From assembly GCA_963735045.1 (NCBI GenBank), contig CAVTIZ010000003.1, forward strand, positions 1,736,001-1,800,000: a stretch of DNA of 64,000 bases. The letters run 5' to 3'. How positions within the stretch are numbered: position 1 is the stretch's first letter; each line of letters opens with the position of its first letter. Shown here in pieces: positions 26,071-35,036 of this stretch. The notes below the pieces were generated by a model that made no database searches, was not told where the DNA came from, and saw only the letters and a list, made by a program, of their open reading frames with translations. Source of the DNA: Salsipaludibacter sp963735045. GTDB taxonomy: Bacteria > Actinomycetota > Nitriliruptoria > Nitriliruptorales > Nitriliruptoraceae. The position numbers and the translations under genes were made by a program.

Positions 26071-26661
26071 ATGACCACTGCGGTGCACGTGCGACCGGCG
26101 ACCGGGGACGACCACGCGCGCATCGGCGCGATCCTCGCCCACGGCTACCGCGACTTCGGGCCGGGGCCCTACCGGGACTACGTCACGGATCCGGCACAAT
26201 GGGCCGACCGCGCCACGGCCACCCTGGTCGCCGTCGACGACGGCGACCGGGTCCTGGGGGTCGTGGCCTTCGCGCTGGCGGGCACCCCCCTGCACGAACC
26301 GGTGGTCCCTCCCATGGGAGACGCCAGCTTCCGGTTCCTCGCGGTGGCCGTCGACGCCCGGGGACGCGGTGTCGGGCAGGCCCTGGTGCGCGCCTGCCTC
26401 GACCGCGCTCGCGACGCCGGCGCCCGCCGCGTCGCGATCTTCACGATGGACTTCATGGGTGCGGCCCAGCACCTGTACGCCGGCCTCGGCTTCCGGCGAC
26501 GGCCCGACCTCGACGTCGAGTTCCCCGGGGGCGCCGGCCTCGCCCTCACCCACGACCTGGCCGCCGATGCCGCGGCCCACTTCGCGCCTCCCGGACCGGT
26601 CCCGTCGTCGCGGCCGTGGTACGAAGACGTCTTCGCTCCCGATCCGGCCACCTCGACCTGA
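26071..26661 (+). CDS. GNAT-family N-acetyltransferase
   Basis: 196 residues with the acetyl-CoA binding pattern VAVDARGRGVGQALVRAC (the R-G-x-G-V-G pyrophosphate loop), preceded by strand LGVVAFAL and followed by AQHLYAGLGFRR, the usual GNAT motif B. The acceptor substrate is unknown. I chose the ATG at 26071 over 26026 because the earlier residues are Pro-rich and non-coding in character. It lies between the LON-domain and SRAP genes in one transcription direction. Confidence 0.85.
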   Translation: MTTAVHVRPATGDDHARIGAILAHGYRDFGPGPYRDYVTDPAQWADRATATLVAVDDGDRVLGVVAFALAGTPLHEPVVPPMGDASFRFLAVAVDARGRGVGQALVRACLDRARDAGARRVAIFTMDFMGAAQHLYAGLGFRRRPDLDVEFPGGAGLALTHDLAADAAAHFAPPGPVPSSRPWYEDVFAPDPATST

Positions 26662-26672
26662 AGGAAGCATCC

Positions 26673-27371
26673 ATGTGCGGTCGCTACGTCGCCGTCTCCA
26701 CCCCCGAACAGTTCGCCGAGGCCTTCGCCGTCGACGAGGTCCGCGCGTCCGACCAGGGACGCCGCCACAACGTGGCACCCACCCTGGACGTCTACGCGAT
26801 CATCGACCGCGACGACCGACGACGGCTGGGCACGATGCGATGGGGGTTCCTCCCCCACTGGACCAAGCAGCTCAAGGGGGCACGTTCGCCCATCAACGCC
26901 CGCCTCGAGGGCATCCAGGACAATGGCATGTTCGCGCGCTCGTTCCGGTCGCGACGGTGCATCATCCCGGCCGACGGCTTCTACGAGTGGCAGGTCCGCG
27001 ACGGCCGGGATCGCAAGCAGCCGTGGTTCATCCGCGACCCGGACGGGGCACCCCTGGGTCTCGCGGGGATCTGGACCAGTTGGAAGGACCCGTCGGACCC
27101 GGATGCCGACTGGCTGTCCAGCTGCGCGATCGTGACCACGGCGGCACGTGGGCGGATGGAGGAACTCCACGACCGGATGCCGGTGATGCTGCCCGACACG
27201 CTCCACGACGACTGGTTGCGCGCCGACGCCGACGCCGCCCCCCACCTGGTGCGGGCGATCGCGACCATGCCGCCACCTGCCCTGCACGCCCACACGGTCA
27301 CCGACCGGGTCAACAACGTGCGCAACGACGGCGACGACCTCGTCGACGAAGCACCCCCGCTGGCCGAGTGA
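26673..27371 (+). CDS. SRAP-domain protein (HMCES/YedK-like)
   Basis: 232 residues of the SOS-response-associated peptidase family. After Met removal, Cys2 of MCGRY is the residue that forms a covalent link to abasic sites in single-stranded DNA. Supporting catalytic residues are visible: Asn in RRHNVAPT, Glu in IIPADGFYEWQ and His in ELHDRMPVML. It protects abasic sites during replication. AAGGAAG lies seven bases ahead of the ATG. Together with the Mug glycosylase at 11104 it marks base-damage handling, though the two are not in one operon. Confidence 0.95.
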   Translation: MCGRYVAVSTPEQFAEAFAVDEVRASDQGRRHNVAPTLDVYAIIDRDDRRRLGTMRWGFLPHWTKQLKGARSPINARLEGIQDNGMFARSFRSRRCIIPADGFYEWQVRDGRDRKQPWFIRDPDGAPLGLAGIWTSWKDPSDPDADWLSSCAIVTTAARGRMEELHDRMPVMLPDTLHDDWLRADADAAPHLVRAIATMPPPALHAHTVTDRVNNVRNDGDDLVDEAPPLAE

Positions 27372-27404
27372 GCGTCGGGTCGCCGTGCGACGGCGCGGGC
27401 GGCC

Positions 27405-28892
27405 TCAGTCCGGCCACGTCGCGAGCAGGTCCGCGACGTCGCCCGCTGCGGCGCGACCCGAGGCGACACACGGGCTGACACCGATGCCGTCGTAGGCGGC
27501 ACCGGCGACCACGATCCCGGCGGGCAGGTGGTGGCGGACGCGGTCCACGCGCTCGCGGTGCCCGACGTCGTACTGCGGCAACGCCCGGTCCCACCGGACC
27601 ACGACCTGGTCGGTGGCCGCCGTGGACAGCCCGGCGAGGTCACGCACCTCCCGGTCCACGACCCGGGCGAGCTCGGCGTCGTCGAGGTCGTGGTGGCGAT
27701 GGTCGTCGATGCGACCGACGCTCGCGCGCAGCACGGCACCCCGATCCGCCAGGTGTGGCCACTTGCGGGCCAGCCAGGTGGCCGCCTTGACCAGTCGACC
27801 CTCCCGTCGGGGAACCAGGATCCCCGACGCCGCCGGCAGGTCGGTGGCACGTGCGTCGCCGTAGTGCAGGGCGACGACCGCGACCGAGGCGTGGTCGATG
27901 GTGGCGAGCTCGGCCGCGCTCCCGGGGGCGGCCGTCCCGAGCAGCCGCGACGCCACGTGGGCCGGGGTCGCCACGACCACGGCGGCGGCCTCCACCGTCG
28001 CGACGGTCCCGCCCTCGGCCGTGGCCCCGTGTTCATCGGTGGCCACCCCCGGGGCATCGGACACGACCTGCAGGCGCCAGCGCGAGCGGTCACCGGTCGC
28101 GGAGTCGATGCTCGCGACGGCGTGGCCGGTGCGCACGACCGTCCCCAGGCCGTCGGCCAGGACAGCGGGCAACGACGCCATGAGGTCGACCGGGGTGGCG
28201 AACACCGGCGCGTCGCGGTCGGCACGACCCGCGAGGGCGTGCTGCAGCCCGTGGGCCAACGAGCGGTGGTCACGGTCGGCGGCCGCCACCAGGGGTGTGG
28301 TCGCCTCGACCGACAACCGGTCGGGGCGGCCGGCGTAGATCCCACCCACCATGGGCTCGACGAGGCGGTCGACCACCTCGGTGCCGTAGCGCGCCGCCAC
28401 GACCTCGCCGACGGACCGGTCGGCGGGGGTGCGTTGCCGTCGTGGCCACACCGCCTCGGCGGCCGCCCGCGCCAGGCCCACCGGCGACAGCACACGAGAC
28501 CGCGCGAGGCTCACCAGGTCCGTGGGCACGCCGTAGGGCGCCCCACGCGGCAGGGGCCGCAACCTGCCGTCGGCGACCACCTGCACGGCCCCGGTGGTGG
28601 GATGCACCAGTTCCAGGCCGAGCTCACCGGCCAGGGCGACCCCGGCACGGTGTCGTGCCAGCAACGAGTCCGCGCCCACGTCGAGGCGGCCGGTCGCCAG
28701 CCGCCGGGACGCCAACGTGCCCCCGACCCGGTCGGTGGCCTCCAGCAGGACCACGTCATGGCCCGCTGCCACCAGGTCACGCGCGGCGACCAGGCCGGTG
28801 ATGCCCCCGCCGACCACGACGACGTCCACCCGTTCGTGACGCTGGTCGGTGGCCCGGGGGGCGTCGGAACCGGGCGCCGGAGGGTCGGTCAT
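27405..28892 (-). CDS. hemG: Protoporphyrinogen/coproporphyrinogen III oxidase
   Basis: 495-residue FAD enzyme of late haem synthesis. It begins with a Rossmann motif (VVVGGGITGLVAARDL), followed by GADSLL, and ends with GIVVAGAAYDGIGVSPCVASGR, the usual C-terminal FAD-binding signature. Actinobacteria normally use the coproporphyrin-dependent route, in which HemY/CgoX oxidises coproporphyrinogen III, so that is the likely reaction. The ATG overlaps the hemE stop (ATGA), confirming a hemE-hemG operon. No signal peptide. Confidence 0.92.
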   Translation of the reverse strand: MTDPPAPGSDAPRATDQRHERVDVVVVGGGITGLVAARDLVAAGHDVVLLEATDRVGGTLASRRLATGRLDVGADSLLARHRAGVALAGELGLELVHPTTGAVQVVADGRLRPLPRGAPYGVPTDLVSLARSRVLSPVGLARAAAEAVWPRRQRTPADRSVGEVVAARYGTEVVDRLVEPMVGGIYAGRPDRLSVEATTPLVAAADRDHRSLAHGLQHALAGRADRDAPVFATPVDLMASLPAVLADGLGTVVRTGHAVASIDSATGDRSRWRLQVVSDAPGVATDEHGATAEGGTVATVEAAAVVVATPAHVASRLLGTAAPGSAAELATIDHASVAVVALHYGDARATDLPAASGILVPRREGRLVKAATWLARKWPHLADRGAVLRASVGRIDDHRHHDLDDAELARVVDREVRDLAGLSTAATDQVVVRWDRALPQYDVGHRERVDRVRHHLPAGIVVAGAAYDGIGVSPCVASGRAAAGDVADLLATWPD

Positions 28893-29910
28893 CGTGTCGT
28901 GGCCTCGTGGACGTGCGCGACGACGTCGGCGAGCACGCCCGGGTCACTGTCGGGCAGCACGCCGTGACCGAGGTTGAACACGTGGTCGGTGCGATCGCCG
29001 ACCCGGGCGAGGACCTCGTCGGCACCGGCCAGTGCCGGCCCGCTCCCGGCGACGACCAGGGTGGGTCGAGGTTCCCCTGGGTGGCCACGTCGTCGGGCAG
29101 CCGGCCCCGCGCGACGTCCAGGGGCACGCGCCAGTCCACGCCGACGACGTCGGCCCCCGCGGTCGCCATGAGCCCGAGCAGCTCACCGGTCCCGACGCCG
29201 AAGTGGATGCGCGGCACGTCGAGGTCGGCCAACCGGGTCAGCACGCGGCGCGAGTGGGGCAGCACGAACTGGCGGTAGGCCGACGGCGACAACGTCCCCG
29301 CCCAGGAGTCGAACAGCTGCACGGCGGCGGCACCGGCCCGGACCTGGGCCGCGAGGTGGTCGGCCACGAGGTCGGCGAGCCGGGTCATCAGGCCGTCCCA
29401 CAGCACCGGCTCGGTGTGCATCAGCGACTTGGTGCGCGCATGGTTGCGCGACGGCCGTCCCTCGACGAGGTAGGAGGCCAGGGTGAACGGTGCCCCCGCG
29501 AAGCCGATCAGCGGGACGTCGCCGAGCTCCGACACCAGGCTGCGGATGGCGTCCAGCACGTAGGGGACGTCGTCGTCGGGCTCCAGCGGGCGCAGGCGTG
29601 CGAGGTCGTCAACCGACCGGAACGGCTCGTCGAGCACGGGCCCCACGCCCGCGCGGATCTCGATCGGGACACCCACGGCCTGGACGGGCGTGACGATGTC
29701 GGAGAACAGGATGGCGGCGTCCACCCCGTAGCGTCGCACGGGTTGGAGGGTGACCTCCACGGTCAGGTCCGGGGTGTGCACGACGTCGTCGAAGGAGTGT
29801 TCGGCCCGCACGGCGCGGTACTCGGGCAGGGCCCGGCCGGCCTGGCGCATGAACCACACCGGCATGTGCGCCGGGGTTCGCCCCTGCAGGGCGTCGAGGA
29901 ACACGGGCAC
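28889..29910 (-). pseudogene. hemE: Uroporphyrinogen decarboxylase, interrupted by one frameshift
   Basis: Removes four carboxylates from uroporphyrinogen III to give coproporphyrinogen III. The coding sequence is clear from PVWFMRQAGRALPEYR (the RQAGR substrate loop) through YGVDAAILFSDI, FAGAPFTLASYL and GVDWRVPLD to QGNLDP. One base is missing near 29063, after which the correct frame continues as LVVAGSGPAL...GHGVLPDSDPGVL to a stop overlapping hemG. Repaired length is 340 residues, exactly the family size. The GTG at 29910 has GGAGG five bases upstream. An essential enzyme broken only here suggests a base-calling error. Confidence 0.9.
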
Positions 29911-30081
29911 GAGGACCTCCGGGGACGGCGTCGACCACGGACGTCGGCGATGTCCGCGATCCACGATCGTACGGGGGTGGCCCACCCGGTCGACCGCCGC
30001 GGTCGACTCGCGCCCGATCGAACCGCCGGGCCGCGACCGGCCCCGGGACCTGCAGGCCCCACATGGTCCCCGACACGAACA

Positions 30082-30109
30082 GCCGCCCGACCGAGAACGG
30101 TCGGGCGGC
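30082..30109 (-). terminator. 11-bp perfect hairpin in the hemE-rnpB gap
   Basis: GCCGCCCGACC and its exact complement around a 6-base loop. On the minus strand it is followed by TGTTCG, the closer of the two strands to a termination signal, so it could stop read-through from rnpB towards hemE. Confidence 0.5.
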
Positions 30110-30507
30110 AGCCGGGTGCCCGGTCGGCCACTGGGGGGAGAGTGGCGTGGCGGGCGCGACCGAGTCGGGGGAAAGCGGTCTTCCGGCATGGTGGCCACCG
30201 GGGGATGTGGCCAGTCGTGCTCGTGCCCTTCGGACGATACGCACGGGGGCCGCAGAAATCGAACCACGAGGGCGTCACATTCCGGCATGTCCGGTTCCGG
30301 CCACGGACCCGTGACCGAAGTCCCGGCACGAGGACTCGATCGTCCCGACGGCCACACACCCACGTCGAGGCGTCGAATTCGGTGTCTTGGGCGCCCGGGG
30401 CGACGCTCGGGGCACGATCCGGTGTTCTGGCCGAGACCGGCCAAGGGTCGATTCGACGGCGATGGGGCCCCCGACGACGCGGCCACGTCGGGGATCGCCA
30501 ACCGCCG

Positions 30508-30522
30508 CCCGGGAGGCCCGGG
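30508..30522 (-). terminator. Possible rnpB terminator
   Basis: A 6-bp stem CCCGGG / CCCGGG with a 3-base loop begins 12 bases beyond the 3' end of rnpB on the minus strand. It is short but GC-rich and correctly placed. Confidence 0.4.
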
Positions 30523-30534
30523 GCGACGACGTGG

Positions 30535-30920
30535 TGTCGGAGGGAGTCGGACGTACGCCGGATTCTGTTCCCGGAACCCGTGCGGGCCCGGGGGCGACCA
30601 TCTGTCTGGGACGATCGTTGCCGATCGCCTCGTGCGGCCTACCCGGAGGATCGGTGGGCGCCGTTGCCTCCTGCTTGGCCTTGCTCCGGACGGGGCATGC
30701 AAGCCACGACGGTCACCCGCCGCGCTGGTGGTCTCTTGCACCACCGTTTCACCCTTGCCGGTACCGGGGCGAGCCCCGGCCCTTGGCGGTCTGTTCTCTG
30801 TTGCGCTCTCCACGCATCGCTGCGCCTGGGGGTTGCCCAGCGTCCTGCCCAGGGAGTCCGGACGTTCCTCGACCGGGTGCGAGCACCACGGCCGCGGCCG
30901 CCTCACCGGCTCCCTCCGAC
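30535..30920 (-). ncRNA. rnpB: RNase P RNA (type A)
   Basis: Catalytic RNA that trims tRNA 5' leaders. On the minus strand the universally conserved regions are plain: GAGGAACGTCCGGACTCC near the 5' end (CR-I), GGCAAGGGTGAAACGGTG in the P10/P11 region, GAGACCACCAGCGC after it, and ACAGAATCCGGC near the 3' end (CR-V). The ends pair to form helix P1 (GTCGGAGGGAG with CTCCCTCCGAC), which fixes the boundaries. About 386 nucleotides. A TACCCT -10 lies seven bases ahead of the 5' end. Confidence 0.96.
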
Positions 30921-30926
30921 GCCACG

Positions 30927-30932
30927 AGGGTA
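30927..30932 (-). promoter_or_regulatory. -10 element of the rnpB promoter
   Basis: TACCCT on the minus strand is placed so that transcription would begin at the first base of helix P1 of the RNase P RNA. No good -35 was seen at the standard distance. Confidence 0.45.
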
Positions 30933-31091
30933 CGTGGCGGACGCCTGGGGTGGTCGGTCAGGGCCGGGCGGAGGGCCGGGCGGGGGGCCGGGAGGCCGTC
31001 TGGCTCGTCCGGTCGGACGCGCGGTCTGGGTAGGTTGCGGACATGGGTCCACACGGGCCGACCGACACCCCACCACCCGAGGAATCCCACC

Positions 31092-32519
31092 ATGAGTTCG
31101 ACGAGGCGCCCCCTGGTCGTCGTCGCCAATCGCCTGCCGGTGTCCCGCTCCGGCGACCAGTGGCGACCGTCCGCCGGCGGCCTGGTGACCGCCCTGCGGC
31201 CCGTGGTCCAGCAGGTCACCGGCCACTGGGTCGGCTGGGACGGTGGCCACGAGCAGGTCCCCACGCGGGTCGAGGGCTTCGACGCCGACCTGCACCCGAT
31301 CGCCATGACCGAACAGGAGGTGGACGAGCACTACTACGGGTTCTCCAACCGGACCCTGTGGCCGTTGTTCCACGACCTGCTCGCCGAGCCGGTGTTCGAC
31401 CGCGACTGGTGGCGCACCTACGAGCAGATGAACCTGCGCTTCGCCGAGGCGGCCGCCCAGGTCGACGTCGACGACCCGGTCTACTGGATCCACGACTACC
31501 ACCTGCTGCTGACCCCGGCCATGCTGCGGGCGCGGGTGCCCGACGCCACGATCGGGTTCTTCCTCCACATCCCCTTCCCGCCGCCCGAGCTGATGGGGCG
31601 ACTGCCCTGGAACGACGAGCTGCTCGACGGCCTGCTGGGTGCCGACGCCGTGTCGTTCCACACCGAGTGGTACCGGGAGAACTTCGTGCGCTCGGTCCGT
31701 CGGTCACGCAAGGACGTCACCGTGTCCGGCGACATGATCCACCTGCCGGACGGCCGCTCGGTGCGAACCGGCGCCCACCCGATCTCGATCGACGTCGACG
31801 AGTTCGCCCGGCTGGCCGTCGCCGACGAGACCGAGGCCGAGCTGGCCGAGCTGCGCGAGCAGTTCGCCGGTCGCAAGGTCATGCTCGGGGTGGACCGCCT
31901 GGACTACACCAAGGGCATCCGGCACCGCCTCCAGGCCATCGAGGAACTGCTCCAGGAACGCCCGGAGCTGCGCACGTCGTTCGCCTTCATCCAGATCGCC
32001 GTGCCCTCCCGCGACGACGTCGAGGAGTACCGCGAGCTGCGCGAGCAGGTGGAGTACATGGTCGGCCACATCTCCGGCCAGTTCACCGAGCCCGGCCACG
32101 ACGTCCCCGTCCACTACCTGTACCGCGGCGTGCCCAAGACCCGCCTGGCCGCCTACTACCGGCTCGCCGACGTCATGGCGATCACGCCGTTGAAGGACGG
32201 GATGAACCTGGTCGCCAAGGAGTTCGTCACCGTCCAGGGCGCGGCGGCCGATCGGGAGGGCCAGACGCCCGGCGTGCTGCTGCTCAGTGAGTTCACCGGC
32301 GCCGCCCTGGAGTTCTCCGACGACGCGATCATGTGCAACCCCTTCGACGTGCGCTCCCTGGGTGCCCGGATGGCGCAGTCCCTGACCTTCGACGAGAACG
32401 ACCGTGCCGAGCGCATCCACCGGATGGCCGACCACGTGGCCGACGCCGACGTGTTCGCCTGGGTCGAGGAGGAGCTCGAGTCGCTCGCCCAGGACGACTA
32501 CCTGGTGATCGACCAGTGA
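31092..32519 (+). CDS. otsA: Trehalose-6-phosphate synthase
   Basis: 475 residues, GT20 family, joining UDP- or GDP/ADP-glucose to glucose-6-phosphate. Motifs seen: VANRLPVSR and SAGGLVTAL (sugar-phosphate loop), WIHDYHLLL, GFFLHIPFP, GVDRLDYTKGI and MNLVAKEFV, all typical of OtsA. I chose the ATG at 31092, with GAGGAA upstream; the frame extends far upstream across rnpB but that part is not coding. It overlaps otsB by three bases. The pathway supplies trehalose as osmo- and stress protectant. Confidence 0.97.
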   Translation: MSSTRRPLVVVANRLPVSRSGDQWRPSAGGLVTALRPVVQQVTGHWVGWDGGHEQVPTRVEGFDADLHPIAMTEQEVDEHYYGFSNRTLWPLFHDLLAEPVFDRDWWRTYEQMNLRFAEAAAQVDVDDPVYWIHDYHLLLTPAMLRARVPDATIGFFLHIPFPPPELMGRLPWNDELLDGLLGADAVSFHTEWYRENFVRSVRRSRKDVTVSGDMIHLPDGRSVRTGAHPISIDVDEFARLAVADETEAELAELREQFAGRKVMLGVDRLDYTKGIRHRLQAIEELLQERPELRTSFAFIQIAVPSRDDVEEYRELREQVEYMVGHISGQFTEPGHDVPVHYLYRGVPKTRLAAYYRLADVMAITPLKDGMNLVAKEFVTVQGAAADREGQTPGVLLLSEFTGAALEFSDDAIMCNPFDVRSLGARMAQSLTFDENDRAERIHRMADHVADADVFAWVEEELESLAQDDYLVIDQ

Positions 32520-33304
32520 CCCCGTCGGCCCACGACCTGGCGTTGTCGGACCCATCGGAGGTGGCTGCGGCGCTCCCGCCCGTGGCCGACGCGTTCGTGC
32601 TGCTGGACTTCGACGGGACCCTGTCGGCGCTGGTCGACGACCCCGAGCAGGCGGTCGCGGTCGACGGTGCGCTGGAGGCGGTGTCCGCGCTGGCCCGCCG
32701 GACCCGCGTGGTCCTGGTGTCGGGCCGCCCGGTGGAGGTCCTGCGTGAACGCATCCCCGGCGACGTCGGCGTGGCCTACGCCGGCGGCCACGGGGCCGAG
32801 TTCGCCGACGGCGAGGACGAGGTCGAGCCCCTGGTGGAGGTGGAGGTGGTCCGCGACCACCGCGACGCCGCGATCGACGACCTCGAGGACCTGCTGGCCG
32901 ACGCCCCCGGCTGGTACGTCGAGCCCAAGCCCACCGGCGTGGCCGTGCACAGCCGTCGCGCCGAGGACCCGCAGCGCCACGTCGAGGACGTCAAGGCCGT
33001 GCTGGCCCGCCACACCGGCGACGACGACATGGTCGTGCTGCCGAGCCACGAGGTGTGGGAACTGCGCCCAGCCGGGGTGGACAAGGGCACCGCGGCCCGA
33101 CTGGTGTTGGGCGACGACGAGCGGACGCCGGTGTCGTTCGGCGACGACGTCACCGACGAGGACATGTTCGCCGTCGCGGTCGAGCGCGGCGGGACGGCCG
33201 TCCTGGTCGACACCGAGCCACGCCAGACCCATGCCAGTTGGCGTGTGCGTGACCCCGACGACGTGGTCGCGGTCCTGTCGGCCTGGGTCGACCGGTCGGA
33301 CTGA
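32516..33304 (+). CDS. otsB: Trehalose-6-phosphate phosphatase
   Basis: 262-residue HAD phosphatase that completes trehalose synthesis. The nucleophile motif is LLDFDGTLSALVDD (near 25-38), motif II is LVSGRP, the cap has GHGAEF, and motif IV is SFGDDVTDEDMF. The GTG start is read from the GTGA overlap with the otsA stop, giving strict translational coupling. Convergent hypothetical gene follows after 24 bases. Confidence 0.96.
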   Translation: MTPSAHDLALSDPSEVAAALPPVADAFVLLDFDGTLSALVDDPEQAVAVDGALEAVSALARRTRVVLVSGRPVEVLRERIPGDVGVAYAGGHGAEFADGEDEVEPLVEVEVVRDHRDAAIDDLEDLLADAPGWYVEPKPTGVAVHSRRAEDPQRHVEDVKAVLARHTGDDDMVVLPSHEVWELRPAGVDKGTAARLVLGDDERTPVSFGDDVTDEDMFAVAVERGGTAVLVDTEPRQTHASWRVRDPDDVVAVLSAWVDRSD

Positions 33305-33328
33305 CCCGTCGGGCGCGCTCCGGGCCGG

Positions 33329-33817
33329 TCAGCGCGCGCGGACCACGGTGGCCAGGACCGTGTCGCCACAGGTGATCGCCTCGTTGACGCAGGCCACCTG
33401 GGTCACCACGGCCTCGTCGGGGAGGTCCGGGGCCAGCAGGGGCAGCGGGAAGGCGTGGGCGGACTCGCACCCGTCGGCGACGGCCTCGACCACCTGCAGG
33501 TCGAGCACCAGGTCGGCGCCCTCGGCCGACACGGACGCGTCGTCGGAGACGCCGACGCACCCGTCCGGAGACACGAACTCGACCACGACCTCGTCGGCCG
33601 GCAGGTCGACGACCACGCTCGTGGCCTCGGCGTAGGTCACCCCGCCACGCCCGACCACCAGGAACACGACGACGGCCATGGCCACCACCAGGGCCGCACC
33701 CACGACCAGCCCACGCGCACCCAGGCCGCCACGCCGGACCGACGCATCGGCTGCGGCACCCTCGCCACGTGCCATGGCGTACCCGGCCCGCTGCCCCCGC
33801 TGGTTGTGGTCGCCCAC
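33329..33817 (-). CDS. Hypothetical membrane-anchored exported protein
   Basis: 162 residues: a polar N-terminus, one helix (GLVVGAALVVAMAVVVFLVV, about 36-55) and an extracytoplasmic domain of about 100 residues with four cysteines (GCVGV, GCESA, ACVNE, TCGDT) that could form two disulfides. Beta-rich, no family recognised. An internal ATG 14 codons downstream (MARGEG) is an alternative start. It converges with otsB. Confidence 0.65.
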   Translation of the reverse strand: MGDHNQRGQRAGYAMARGEGAAADASVRRGGLGARGLVVGAALVVAMAVVVFLVVGRGGVTYAEATSVVVDLPADEVVVEFVSPDGCVGVSDDASVSAEGADLVLDLQVVEAVADGCESAHAFPLPLLAPDLPDEAVVTQVACVNEAITCGDTVLATVVRAR

Positions 33818-33874
33818 GCGAACCTCCCGGTCGACGGCCGAGCCTAGTTCGCGGGCCGACGGCAGTCAGGGGGG

Positions 33875-35035
33875 TCACGCCACCGGGACACCGTCCACGG
33901 CGACGACCCGGCCACGACGCCAGACACGTCGCAGTTCGAGGTCGTGGTCGAGCTCCAGGACGTCGGCACGGGCACCGGGACGCAGGTGGCCGACGTCGTC
34001 GCGACCCAGGACGGCGGCCGGGTGCGCGGTCGCGGCCCGGATCGCGCTCGCGGGCGCCACACCCATCTCGATCGCCGTCCGGACGCCATCCAACAACGGC
34101 GTGACGCTCCCGGCCAGCGAGTCGCCCGCCACCAGTCGGGACTCGCGCCCGGCCACCATGACGGCCAGCTCACCCAGTTCGTGTGGTCCGTCGCCCAGTC
34201 CGGTCGCGCTGGTGGCGTCGCTGACGAGCACGACCCGCTCCCCCACGAGGTCGAAGGTGGCCCGCACCGTCGACGGGGCCACGTGGACGCCGTCGGCGAT
34301 CAGTTCCAGCCACGCCGACCCCCGCCCGGCCGCGACCAGTGCGGCCGCCACCGGCCCCGGTTCCGCCTCGTCCAGTGGGGGCATGCCGTTGTACAGGTGC
34401 GTGGCCACACCCGCCGTCCCCGCCGCGGCCGTCCGTGCGAACACGTCGGCGACCAGCGCGACGGGTGCGGCGGTGTGGCCCACGGCGACCACCACCCCGG
34501 CATCCAGCAGGTGGTCGACCAGGTCACTGGCCCCATGTCGCTCCGGTGCCAGTGTCACCATGACCAGCCGGCCGCCCACGCGCTCGGCGAGGTCGGCGAC
34601 CACGAGCGGGTCGGGGTCGCGCAGGAGGGTCGGCTCGTGCGCCCCGCACTGGGACGCGGCCAGGAAGGGACCCTCGAGGTGGACCCCGGCGACCAGGTCG
34701 TCGGCGACCAGCGGTGCCAGCGCGTCCACCGAGGTCCGGTAGCGGTCGTCGGTCGACGACACCAGGCTCGCGACCACCGTCGTGGATCCCCACGCATGCT
34801 GGACGGCGGCCGCCGCGGCGTCGTCCCCCCGTCCGAACTCGTGGCCGCCGCCACCGTGGCAGTGGATGTCCACCAGCCCCGGTGCCAGCCACACGTCGTC
34901 GCGTCCGCCGGGCTCCACGGCCACGACCCGGTCGTGCGGCCCACCGCGGTCGTCGCCCGGGCCCAGGACCAGGGTCACCGGTTCGTCGGACCCGACCGGG
35001 ATGCCGCTGACCCGGACTGCGCCATCGGCGTCCAC
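33875..35035 (-). CDS. nagA: N-acetylglucosamine-6-phosphate deacetylase
   Basis: 386-residue amidohydrolase that converts GlcNAc-6-phosphate to glucosamine-6-phosphate and acetate, feeding amino-sugar catabolism or wall recycling. Visible: the metal motif GLVDIHCHGGGGHEF (His58, His60), HLEGPFLA, the substrate motif THLYNGMPPLDEAEPG, VSDATSATGLGDG with the catalytic Asp, and a closing ADVLELD. Cytosolic. No nagB or transporter is adjacent, so it is isolated from the rest of the pathway here. It is followed on the minus strand side by the zinc-ribbon gene one base away upstream. Confidence 0.94.
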   Translation of the reverse strand: MDADGAVRVSGIPVGSDEPVTLVLGPGDDRGGPHDRVVAVEPGGRDDVWLAPGLVDIHCHGGGGHEFGRGDDAAAAAVQHAWGSTTVVASLVSSTDDRYRTSVDALAPLVADDLVAGVHLEGPFLAASQCGAHEPTLLRDPDPLVVADLAERVGGRLVMVTLAPERHGASDLVDHLLDAGVVVAVGHTAAPVALVADVFARTAAAGTAGVATHLYNGMPPLDEAEPGPVAAALVAAGRGSAWLELIADGVHVAPSTVRATFDLVGERVVLVSDATSATGLGDGPHELGELAVMVAGRESRLVAGDSLAGSVTPLLDGVRTAIEMGVAPASAIRAATAHPAAVLGRDDVGHLRPGARADVLELDHDLELRRVWRRGRVVAVDGVPVA

Positions 35036-35036
35036 G

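Larger units (their letters stand above)
29911..30534. other. Gene-free stretch between hemE and rnpB
   Basis: About 620 bases without a convincing ORF on either strand. It holds two hairpins (30082-30109 and 30508-30522) and probably the hemE promoter; TACGAT on the minus strand at 29966-29971 is a plausible -10. Segment 30110-30500 is less GC-rich in patches than the neighbouring genes and could hide an RNA gene I do not recognise. Confidence 0.5.

Noticed and set aside
30387..31091. Upstream extension of the otsA frame
   Set aside because: It crosses rnpB and has no coding character; the ATG at 31092 with GAGGAA is the start.
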